From the NCBI GenBank assembly GCA_030616165.1, contig JAUWXV010000015.1, forward strand, positions 1-30,514: 30,514 bases of DNA. Reading direction: 5' to 3'. Positions 8,207 through 15,630 of this stretch are shown here, piece after piece. Position 1 is the first letter of the stretch, and each line of letters begins with the position of its first letter. The notes beneath the pieces were generated by a model that worked only from the letters and a program-made list of their open reading frames with translations, did not search any database and had not been told where the DNA came from. A program made the position numbers and the translations under genes. The stretch is from a bacterium (GTDB lineage: Bacteria; SM23-31; JAUVVT01).

Positions 8207-10378
8207 TCACTTAAGCAACCAATCAATAATTGAATCAATACTATCATAAGACCTATAATCGGTAATTTTTAGATTTTCGATAGAGTTTTTAAAAGAATAA
8301 ACAGAACGAGGAAATTTGAGTTCCTTCTCAATAAGTTCTCTTGATGCAGGTTGTTTCACCTGGTTTTTCAATTCTGTTAGAAAGATTTTTCTGGGAGCAA
8401 TGCATCCAACAAGGTCTGGCAAATCATAGGCTGTTAATGCGCCCGCCACAGCACAGGAAAAACTAATTTCATAAAATTTGTTCATAACTATAGATTTATA
8501 GGATATAGGAGACCCCATAAGTGCGATTCCGCTTATTGATTTATCAAAAACTGCGGCGTGAAGAAGTGCAGGACACATCTCATCGACAGCAACTGCGCCA
8601 ATTTTTTCAGTTTCAACATCATTTCGATTTTTCAACATATTTACAACTCTCACAATATCACCAGCCTGAATGCCAACTATGCTCCTGCCTATTAAAACAG
8701 CAGCATAATTAGTACTCTGTGATTTATCCTCAGTCTCACCAGTCCCTATCACGTCGGGTGCCACTACTATGAAGCCTTTTTTAACTAATTCTTCAATTTG
8801 ACCACCCGGAGACGCTTCAGCGGATTTTCCTCCAGGATGAATATAAATGACAGCCGGAAATTTTCCGGAACCATCAGGAACCATCACCAAAAGGGGTATA
8901 ACATAATTACCTTCACCATGGAGAGCATACATCTCTATTGAATAATCATCCCTGCGATATCTCCCCCGAAAAATCGTCTCATTTTTTATACTTGGAGCAA
9001 CATATCCTGAAAGTTCCTTTGCCATCTTTTGAACCTCATCTAAATGTCCCTGGATATTCTTTCTCGATTCCTCTAATTTTTCAATCAATTTCTGTGTTTC
9101 TTTTTTATTGATGCTGAATACTGTCTCGCCGTTTAAAAAGGTTGAAATCTGACCGGTTGTGGTAATGTTTAATTCTTCTGGTTTTAATATTTCGACATCC
9201 TCTTCAATTGGGCTTCCCGGAAGGTTGAGAGATTTCTGAAAAAATGCATAAACTGCCTCTCTATTTTTACGTGTAGATGTATGTATATCATCATCTTCAA
9301 TCATATTCAGATTTTCTTCTTTACCGAATGCTTTATAAGCCTTCATAACCTCCCTGAAAGTTTCGCGTGCTCCTTGTATGCTGAAGTAATCACGTGTTGT
9401 TGTGACTATAAGTGTGGGTTTCGGGGCTCTTACCTCGAGAAGGTCGGCGTGGGTTATCCCGTTCAATATCCCATGATAGAAATTCTGTTCAGCATCCTGC
9501 GGCATAATAGATTCAAGAAGTTTTCTAAATCCTGTAATATAACATTCAGGGGCAGCTGCCTTCACTCTTTCGTCAAAAGCAGCAATATATGCTGTTTGTG
9601 TTCCACCCCCAGAGCGGCCAGTTAATCCAATCCTTTCAGGGTCAACCTCACTGCGAGTCAAAAGATAATCTATTCCCCTTATGCCGTCCCAGATGAAATA
9701 TCTCGACAATGAAACACCGGATATAAAACACTGTTTTCCAACGTAAGAATGCTCCCCTGTGGGTCCTCCAACTGCAGAAGCCTTCTTTTCCGGCTCGTAA
9801 TATTGAAGCCTTTCCCCCTGACCGATAGGGTCAATTGCAAAAACTATAAAACCCTTCTTCACAAGATTATGAATCAATGTCTGATATGGAATACTCCTGA
9901 ATGCCTCATTTGAATGCCCGCTGACATAGATAATTACAGGCCTATTTCCTATAATTCCGTCAGGAATAAAAAGACATCCCGTAACATAAAAATTTGGCAT
10001 AGATTCATAGATTATCTTTTCAATTCTGTATCCCTCCTTTTTCACCACACCTGTAATCCTTGAATTTAGCGGAGTTTTTTCCGGAAAGGGACCTACTATC
10101 TCCATAAATATATCTTTTACCTTTTTCTGCCTTTTCTGCCAGTCAACTTTTGTTTTTAAATTCAAAATTTCCTTATCCCTAAGGTCAAGATAACCGAAAG
10201 CCTGCTTGTTAAGATGATGAATTAGCATATTTTCCCCATCGCTCCATTCTATCCATCGGCTGAAGACATTTAGATTTTCCTCCTGAGCAGCAGAAAAGTC
10301 ACTCTTAAAGAAAAGAAAAACAAGAAAAAGCAAAATATAAATTAAGATATTTGTTTTAACATTTTTTGATATGCTCAT
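8207..10378 (-). CDS. Exported double-domain alpha/beta hydrolase with one apparently inactive domain
   Basis: 723 residues, about twice a single esterase. A signal peptide covers about 1-31 (hydrophobic 11-24, AA-Q cleavage region). Domain 1 (about 80-385) has a full triad: S256 in GRSGGG, D330 in TTTRDYF, H366 in DDIHTST. Residues about 420-460 are helical and charged and may link the domains. Domain 2 (about 465-723) repeats the fold (VPDGSGKFPAVIYIHPGG, then FIVVAPDVIGTGET), but the nucleophile elbow reads AVAVDEMCP at 596-604, with no G-x-S-x-G, so it is probably non-catalytic. Tandem AXE1-like hydrolases occur in polysaccharide-degrading lineages. It lies between the DUF6807 gene and a second hydrolase, all on one strand. 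Confidence 0.85.
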   Translation of the reverse strand: MSISKNVKTNILIYILLFLVFLFFKSDFSAAQEENLNVFSRWIEWSDGENMLIHHLNKQAFGYLDLRDKEILNLKTKVDWQKRQKKVKDIFMEIVGPFPEKTPLNSRITGVVKKEGYRIEKIIYESMPNFYVTGCLFIPDGIIGNRPVIIYVSGHSNEAFRSIPYQTLIHNLVKKGFIVFAIDPIGQGERLQYYEPEKKASAVGGPTGEHSYVGKQCFISGVSLSRYFIWDGIRGIDYLLTRSEVDPERIGLTGRSGGGTQTAYIAAFDERVKAAAPECYITGFRKLLESIMPQDAEQNFYHGILNGITHADLLEVRAPKPTLIVTTTRDYFSIQGARETFREVMKAYKAFGKEENLNMIEDDDIHTSTRKNREAVYAFFQKSLNLPGSPIEEDVEILKPEELNITTTGQISTFLNGETVFSINKKETQKLIEKLEESRKNIQGHLDEVQKMAKELSGYVAPSIKNETIFRGRYRRDDYSIEMYALHGEGNYVIPLLVMVPDGSGKFPAVIYIHPGGKSAEASPGGQIEELVKKGFIVVAPDVIGTGETEDKSQSTNYAAVLIGRSIVGIQAGDIVRVVNMLKNRNDVETEKIGAVAVDEMCPALLHAAVFDKSISGIALMGSPISYKSIVMNKFYEISFSCAVAGALTAYDLPDLVGCIAPRKIFLTELKNQVKQPASRELIEKELKFPRSVYSFKNSIENLKITDYRSYDSIDSIIDWLLK

Positions 10379-10585
10379 ATTATTACTCTATTAGTTTATA
10401 AATTTTTCTGCATTTTTATTTTTATTTAGCAGTTTTTCCAAAAATAGAACTATTTATTTAAATGCCAGCAATATTACAGTGATTCATTAATTCAGAAAGA
10501 CGCTTTTTATAAAAACACATCCCTTGCAAATATTTTGGTTATTTTTATCAATGCGACTTTGCCTGCTTAAGCGAAAATAGTTCTT

Positions 10586-11593
10586 TCATTTTAAACTTGC
10601 AGACTGCTGGAGATATTTATTATACTGCAGTTCAATCTGCTCTTTTGTCAATTCACCAGAGTAAATAAGAACTCTGTATTTCAACTTAATAGAATCTCCA
10701 GGATACATTGAAGTGATTAATGGAGGCTCTTTTCCTAAAGAATACGCTGCTCTTCCACTGAATGGATTAACTGCAAAGCAACCATAGCCTCTGGCGTGCC
10801 AGAAAGGAGGACTGTTATGACTATCAGGTCTAAACATAAATGCGATAATAATAGGCTCATCTCCAATTTTACTGCGGAGTGCCACCCATTTCGACCTTTT
10901 ACCCCAGACATTTGCTTCCGTTTTGAAACCTTCAGCGTTAATATACTCCCCACCGCCAAATTGTTCTGTCATATCACGATGAACACGGAGTCCTATTGCA
11001 CCTTCTTTTGTATCTTCAAAGGTCACAGGAACTTTAAGTGCCTTTAATGTTATGTCGAAATCAATTATCCTTGAATCTTCATCATATCTGAAAATATTCT
11101 TTTGAGTTTGCTCGAGTATTGGACCGGTTTCAGGAGATTCCCACAAAGAAACGGTTTCAAGCAACCCATACTCTTCACCACTTTTATAATCTTTTATTTC
11201 TATTGGTCTTATTCTTTCTCCTTTATTCCTGCCAGCCCAGAAATTCAAATTTTTTACATCTCCTGCAGTTACAACACCATGAGTTATAAATAAGCCGGTA
11301 TGATGTGGATGGTCATTTTGTTCATTTGGAATATCAGTTACCAGTGCCCAACCTCTATTTACTATCGTTCCTTTTGCACTGTAAATTGGCCAAAAAATCG
11401 GTTTTCCAATATCAAGTACTCTTATCTTGCTTATAAATGAAGTAAACGGCTTTCCATCAACGGTAATAACTACATCTCCTGCATGCCCACCTCTTGAGGG
11501 CTTTACCTCTACACCTTTTTGTTGAGAATAACTCAAACTCACGAAAAATAAAAAAAACAATAACAATGCTGTTATACTTATCCTCTTTTTCAT
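10586..11593 (-). CDS. Exported DUF6807 (PmoA-like) family protein
   Basis: 335 residues from the chosen start. An upstream in-frame ATG at 11623 exists, but GGAGGTG (complement of 11597-11603) lies ideally before the ATG at 11593, and that start gives a clean signal peptide (MKKR, then a hydrophobic core, then SYSQQ). Family hallmarks visible: NDHPHHTGLF, LNFWAG and DTKEGAIGLRVH with conserved His/Asp/Glu. The family was named for linkage to methane monooxygenase in annotation, but most members sit in carbohydrate-utilisation loci of Planctomycetes and relatives, and no enzymatic role is established. It heads a same-strand run with the two hydrolases (gaps of 207 and 60 bp), suggesting a shared extracytoplasmic carbohydrate function. 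Confidence 0.85.
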   Translation of the reverse strand: MKKRISITALLLFFLFFVSLSYSQQKGVEVKPSRGGHAGDVVITVDGKPFTSFISKIRVLDIGKPIFWPIYSAKGTIVNRGWALVTDIPNEQNDHPHHTGLFITHGVVTAGDVKNLNFWAGRNKGERIRPIEIKDYKSGEEYGLLETVSLWESPETGPILEQTQKNIFRYDEDSRIIDFDITLKALKVPVTFEDTKEGAIGLRVHRDMTEQFGGGEYINAEGFKTEANVWGKRSKWVALRSKIGDEPIIIAFMFRPDSHNSPPFWHARGYGCFAVNPFSGRAAYSLGKEPPLITSMYPGDSIKLKYRVLIYSGELTKEQIELQYNKYLQQSASLK

Positions 11594-12030
11594 ATTCACC
11601 TCCATATTTTTAAATTTACACATTTTAATTAAAAAGATTTTCCCCCACTTTTCTAATTAAGAAAGTATATCTTCTTCTTTTGAAAACCCGAAGGACCCGC
11701 CTATAGCGGGGAAAACTCACTATTATCCCGAATATTCGGGATATGTCTAAAGCGTCTATTCTACCTTAGATAGATTTGCTATGGCGAACTTAAGCGGAGC
11801 TTATTTTATTTACTAAGAATGTAGTTTATTTTAACCAAAAATTAAAGAAATTTTGATTTTTCAATTTAAACTATAAATTTGATATTTTCAAGACAATATT
11901 GATTCAGATAGAAATTTTATCAAATTAATAATGATTTCTCGATTCTTTATCATATTATGAAAATATGTTCATCGTACTTTTTGTTTTCACAAAAAATCAG
12001 AATCAAACAGTTTTATTTCAATTATAAACT
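11594..12030. other. Intergenic region with palindromes
   Basis: No gene seen. A perfect 20-bp palindrome, TATCCCGAATATTCGGGATA, lies at 11724-11743. A smaller hairpin (CCCGC/GCGGG) is at 11696-11710. Degenerate REP-like text continues to about 11810; the rest is AT-rich. The region is upstream of the DUF6807 gene and downstream of citrate synthase, so it should hold the promoter of the exported-protein run, but no clear -35/-10 pair was recognised. Confidence 0.55.
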
Positions 12031-12063
12031 AAAAACCCGGACCAAAAATTTGACCCGGGTTTT
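12031..12063 (-). terminator. Intrinsic terminator of citrate synthase
   Basis: Arms AAAACCCGG (12032-12040) and CCGGGTTTT (12055-12063) with a 14-nt loop; on the minus strand the hairpin runs into TTTTT. It begins 23 bases after the citrate synthase stop codon. The symmetrical A and T runs would let it work in both directions. Confidence 0.85.
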
Positions 12064-12085
12064 ATTAATAAGATTGAAATTATAA

Positions 12086-13366
12086 TTAAGCAGCCCCAAC
12101 AGTTTTTTTAAGCCATTTTGTTCCAACAGATTTTGGCCGAGTAATCGGTATTCCAAGAGACCTGTTGTAAATATTGTGCGCACACATACCAAGTGCACGG
12201 GAGACTCCAAAAAATACTGTATAATACTGGAATTCTGTAAGTCCAAAATGATAAAGAAGCGCACCGGAACCCGCATCAACATTGGGATAGGGATTTTTTG
12301 CTTTACCGTGTTCAATTAGTATAGGTGGAACAACTTCATACATAATATCAACTGTTTTAAACACATCATCATCAGGGCATACCCTTTTACCAAAGTCATT
12401 AAATGCAATAAATCTTGGGTCAGTTTTTCGCAGAACTGCATGTCCGTATCCGGGTATAACCTTACCGCTGTTCAACGTATCCCAGGTAAACTCTTTCAAT
12501 TGTTCAGTAGTTGGAACACCACCATATTTTTCATTCACAGCGAGCACAAATTTCAGGCACTCTTGATTTGCAAGCCCATGGAGAGGACCGGCTAATCCGT
12601 TCAAACCAGCAGATACAGCATAATACAAATCAGAAAGAGCAGAACCAACAACATGACAGGTATGTGCACTGACATTTCCACTTTCGTGGTCGCAGTGCAG
12701 GACAAGATACAGTTTTATCAGATTTGCAAACTCACCTGATGGGTCTTCAATTCCAAGCATTCGAGCATAATTTCCGCCCCAATCAAGATTAGGGTCTGAA
12801 TCAATCAGGTCGCCCTTATCAAACCTTATTCTATAAACACCTGCGGCTACAGCGGGCAGTTTCGCAAGAAGCTGAAGTGAATCCTCAAGGGCAGGCACCC
12901 AATACTCATCCCTTTTCATCCCTTCATCATATCTCTTTCTAAAAACTGATTCCCTCTCCAGAACAAGAATTCCAGTATCAAGCATTGCCATAGGATGTGA
13001 ATCTTTAGGCATCGCTCTGAGAACATCGAAGACGTATGAAGGAACTTCACTCCGCTCCGCTAAATCATTCTGAAGGGATTTCAAAGTATCTGCATCAGGC
13101 AGTTCAGCCGTAGACAATAAATAGAATATCTCCTCTGGAAGTTTTTCTGTCAATTCACTTACAGGAATATCGCGAATAATTAAACCTTTCTCGGGATCTA
13201 CTAAAGATGTATCAGAAACAAGCCCCTTTACACCACGCATTCCTCCGTATGCCTGGGCGACTGATACCTCTGAAATCTGCTTATTTCCATGTTCTTTTAT
13301 CAAGGACTTAACATCATTCCTCAGCCCGGGTATGATTTCTGTTAGTTTTTCTTTTAATGTTGCCAT
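12086..13366 (-). CDS. gltA: Citrate synthase (mitochondrial-like bacterial type)
   Basis: 426 residues. Condenses acetyl-CoA and oxaloacetate to citrate at the entry of the TCA cycle, in the cytoplasm. Active-site residues are clear: H263 in GPLHG, H309 in PGYGHA and D364 in NVDAGSG, plus H227 in HCDHESGNVS and R390 in the substrate pocket. The HESGNVSAHT and LRKTDPR segments match the eukaryote-like citrate synthases found in Bacteroidetes and several candidate phyla more than the hexameric proteobacterial type. AAAGGAG eight bases before the ATG supports the start. It is followed by its own terminator at 12031-12063, so it is probably monocistronic. The gene symbol is assigned by function only. 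Confidence 0.95.
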   Translation of the reverse strand: MATLKEKLTEIIPGLRNDVKSLIKEHGNKQISEVSVAQAYGGMRGVKGLVSDTSLVDPEKGLIIRDIPVSELTEKLPEEIFYLLSTAELPDADTLKSLQNDLAERSEVPSYVFDVLRAMPKDSHPMAMLDTGILVLERESVFRKRYDEGMKRDEYWVPALEDSLQLLAKLPAVAAGVYRIRFDKGDLIDSDPNLDWGGNYARMLGIEDPSGEFANLIKLYLVLHCDHESGNVSAHTCHVVGSALSDLYYAVSAGLNGLAGPLHGLANQECLKFVLAVNEKYGGVPTTEQLKEFTWDTLNSGKVIPGYGHAVLRKTDPRFIAFNDFGKRVCPDDDVFKTVDIMYEVVPPILIEHGKAKNPYPNVDAGSGALLYHFGLTEFQYYTVFFGVSRALGMCAHNIYNRSLGIPITRPKSVGTKWLKKTVGAA

Positions 13367-13653
13367 AATCGTTCTCCTTTGTTTTTTATTTATTAAAATT
13401 TAATGGATATTTAGTTATTAGTTTAACTTTTTATACATTTTGCCGTTAATGTTATAAACTTAAGACAAATTTGAAAAGCATATTACGGCGAAAATGATAA
13501 ATGAAATAGAGCAAAACGAATTTTTTTAAAGTAAGAAAATACTTTGTGAGAATTGTTTAAATATAAAATATAAAAATAAAATAACTAAATTCCAAGAAAT
13601 TATTTTGGAATAATAACGATTATAAAATATAAAAATTATAAAAGTTATAAAAA

Positions 13654-14301
13654 TTATATATACTTTTTATCAAAATTGCATAATTTTTCTATCCTACATT
13701 TTCGACATTCTAACGAGCGAGCAGTGCAGGTCTTCCTGCCGTGGTCTATCAACATAAAAGAAAAATTTGTCCATTCTTTTTTAGGAACTATTTCCATAAG
13801 TTCAAATTCAATCTTTTCCGGATTGCTCTCACCGCTCAATCCAAGCCTATTCGAAACTCTTTTCACATGTGTATCTACCACAATTCCCGGAATATCGAAT
13901 GCCATTCCCAGAATTACATTAGCAGTCTTCCTGCCAACTCCTTCAAGCTGAACAAGTTCATCAAGGGTGGAAGGCATTTCTCCATTGAATTTCTCTACTA
14001 CTTGTTCACAGCATTTCTTTATCTTTTTTGATTTGTTTTTATAAAAGCCGGTTGAAAATATTTCTTTCTCTAATTCATCAAGGCTTGCATCTGCATAATC
14101 CTTCGCATTTCTGTATTTTTTAAACAATTCCAAAGTTACCTTATTGACTCGTTCATCTGTACATTGAGCGGAAAGAATTGCAGCAATTAAAAGTTCAAGC
14201 GCATTCGAATAATTCAATGCAGTTCGCGCATTCGGAAATTCTTTTTTTAATACCGATATAATCTTTTCTACTCTAATCTTTCTCTTAATTTTGTCTTCCA
14301 T
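13654..14301 (-). CDS. nth: Endonuclease III (DNA glycosylase/AP lyase)
   Basis: 215 residues, normal length. Removes oxidised pyrimidines and nicks the abasic site in base-excision repair. The helix-hairpin-helix LEGVGRKTA carries catalytic K125; D143 in VVDTHV is the second catalytic residue. The [4Fe-4S] ligands C192, C199, C202 and C208 keep the C-x6-C-x2-C-x5-C spacing. It is read in the same direction as polX, from which it is separated by a RAYT and two REP arrays; gap-filling PolX and Nth act in one repair pathway, so an ancestral neighbour relation is plausible. The 287 bp upstream of citrate synthase (13367-13653) hold only AT-rich DNA. Confidence 0.95.
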   Translation of the reverse strand: MEDKIKRKIRVEKIISVLKKEFPNARTALNYSNALELLIAAILSAQCTDERVNKVTLELFKKYRNAKDYADASLDELEKEIFSTGFYKNKSKKIKKCCEQVVEKFNGEMPSTLDELVQLEGVGRKTANVILGMAFDIPGIVVDTHVKRVSNRLGLSGESNPEKIEFELMEIVPKKEWTNFSFMLIDHGRKTCTARSLECRKCRIEKLCNFDKKYI

Positions 14302-14406
14302 AATGTTCTTCTTTGTTAATGATAATTATATTGCTGGTGCAATAAATTGTACCATCACTATTTATTTGGGTCAGATATAAGATTGTTATAATACGTTTAT
14401 CTTTTT

Positions 14407-14716
14407 CGAGCCTGAGGACAGGCCCGGTTACGAAAATTCTTTTTCCCCGAGCCTGGGGACAGGCTCGGCTACGAAAATTCTTCTTTCCCCGAGCCTGGGG
14501 ACAGGTACGGCTGCGGAAAATCTTTTTTCCCGAGCATGGGGACAGGCTCGGCTACGGAAATTCTTTTTTCCCGAGCCTGGGGACAGGCTCGGCTACGGAA
14601 AATCTCTTTTCCCGAGCCTGGGGACAGGTCCGGCTGCGGAAAATCTTTTTTCCCGAGACTGAGGACAGGCCCAGCTACGGAAAATCTTTTTCCCCGAGCC
14701 TGAGGACAGGGTCGGA
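14407..14716 (-). repeat. REP1 array, left: seven full units plus a degenerate eighth
   Basis: Units start at 14407, 14448, 14490, 14531, 14572, 14613, 14654 and 14695, a 41-bp period (one of 42). Consensus on +: arm CCGAGCCTG, loop GGGA, arm CAGGCTCGG, then CTAC and an A/T-rich linker. On the minus strand GTAG sits directly 5' of the hairpin. Unit 8 is cut short: its GTAG position reads TAAT on the minus strand and holds the stop codon of the RAYT gene. Arm substitutions differ between units, so the array has aged since amplification. Confidence 0.93.
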
Positions 14717-15205
14717 TTAATATAAGGATATTAAATTTTCAATGCAATCAATCTTAAAAATAGAATTATCGTTCAAATAATAATTTAAATAACTTGACCA
14801 TTTATACTCTTCTAACTTTTTTGCTAAACCATGTTTTAATGGATTCTTGTGAATATAGTCTAATCTAATTTTAAAATCAATATCATCTCTTATAATATGA
14901 TCATAAAATCCTTTTTGCCATACAGATTCTTTTTTATTAGAAATTTTTCGTGATATATATTGTTTTACAACTTGAGTAATTTTAGAAATGTTAATCGATG
15001 TTGGAATATACATAATAAGATGTAAATGATCCGGAATAATAACATATCCATATATTTTAAATTTATATTTTTCCCTATAAAAATTTATTGTTTCCAAAAC
15101 TATTTTTTTATTATTTTCGTCATTAAAAAAAGAATACCTATTTTTGCATGTCCAAGTCACAAAAAAAATCCTATTGTGTGTTATAATACGTCTATTTTTT
15201 GTCAT
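14717..15205 (-). CDS. REP-associated tyrosine transposase (RAYT1, Y1_Tnp family)
   Basis: 162 residues. HUH-type single-strand nuclease: the HxH metal site is H60/H62 in PDHLHLIM, the candidate nucleophilic tyrosine is Y117 in DYIHKNPLKHGL, and VWQKGFYDHIIRDD at 95-108 is typical of the family. Known RAYTs bind and cleave REP hairpins at the GTAG tetranucleotide and are thought to spread REPs; they are usually single-copy and domesticated. Here it is bracketed on both sides by arrays of one REP family (REP1), which are its likely substrate. The N-terminus starts in AT-rich DNA 26 bp from the first right-array unit. No TnpB partner is present, so this is not an IS200/IS605 element. Confidence 0.92.
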   Translation of the reverse strand: MTKNRRIITHNRIFFVTWTCKNRYSFFNDENNKKIVLETINFYREKYKFKIYGYVIIPDHLHLIMYIPTSINISKITQVVKQYISRKISNKKESVWQKGFYDHIIRDDIDFKIRLDYIHKNPLKHGLAKKLEEYKWSSYLNYYLNDNSIFKIDCIENLISLY

Positions 15206-15230
15206 ATTTCCATTTATTAATTTTTTTTCC

Positions 15231-15630
15231 CGAGTCTGGGGACAGGCCCGGCTACGGAAAATCTTTTTCCCCGAGCCTGAGGACAGGCTCGGCTACGGAA
15301 ATTCTTTGTTCCCGAGCCTGGGGACAGGCTCGGCTACGAAAATTCTTTTTCCCCGAGCATGGGGACAGGCCCGGCTACGGAAATTCTTTTTTCCCGAGCC
15401 TGGGGACAGGCCCGGCTACGAAAATTCTTTTTTTCCGAGCCTGGGGACAGACTCGGCTACGGAAAATCTTTTTCCCCGAGCCTGGGGACAGGCTCGGCTA
15501 CGGAAAATTCTTTTCTCCCGAGCCTGGGGACAGGCCCGGCTACGGAAAATCTTTTTTTCCGAGCCTGGGGACAGGCCCGGCTACGGAAAATCTTTTTCCC
15601 CGAGCCTGAGGACAGGCTCGGCTACGAAAA
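15231..15630 (-). repeat. REP1 array, right: ten units
   Basis: Units start at 15231, 15272, 15313, 15354, 15395, 15436, 15477, 15519, 15560 and 15601, 41 bp apart (one of 42), with the same orientation and consensus as the left array. The last unit overlaps the 3' end of polX: its CTAC at 15622-15625 contains the polX stop codon on the minus strand, and its linker encodes the last residues KEFS. All three + frames stay open through the array, which creates long but meaningless reading frames. Confidence 0.93.

Noticed and set aside
11593-11623. Upstream ATG at 11623 for the DUF6807 gene
   Set aside because: It would place the ribosome binding site GGAGGTG inside the gene and put a charged stretch before the signal peptide; the ATG at 11593 has ideal spacing.
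14407-14716. CRISPR array
   Set aside because: The whole 41-bp unit is repeated, including the linker; there are no unique spacers and no cas genes. The GTAG-hairpin structure and the adjacent RAYT explain it. The same reasoning applies to the arrays at 4610 and 15231.
14717-15205. IS200/IS605 insertion sequence
   Set aside because: No TnpB, no distinct left and right ends; sequence signatures and REP context fit the RAYT group.
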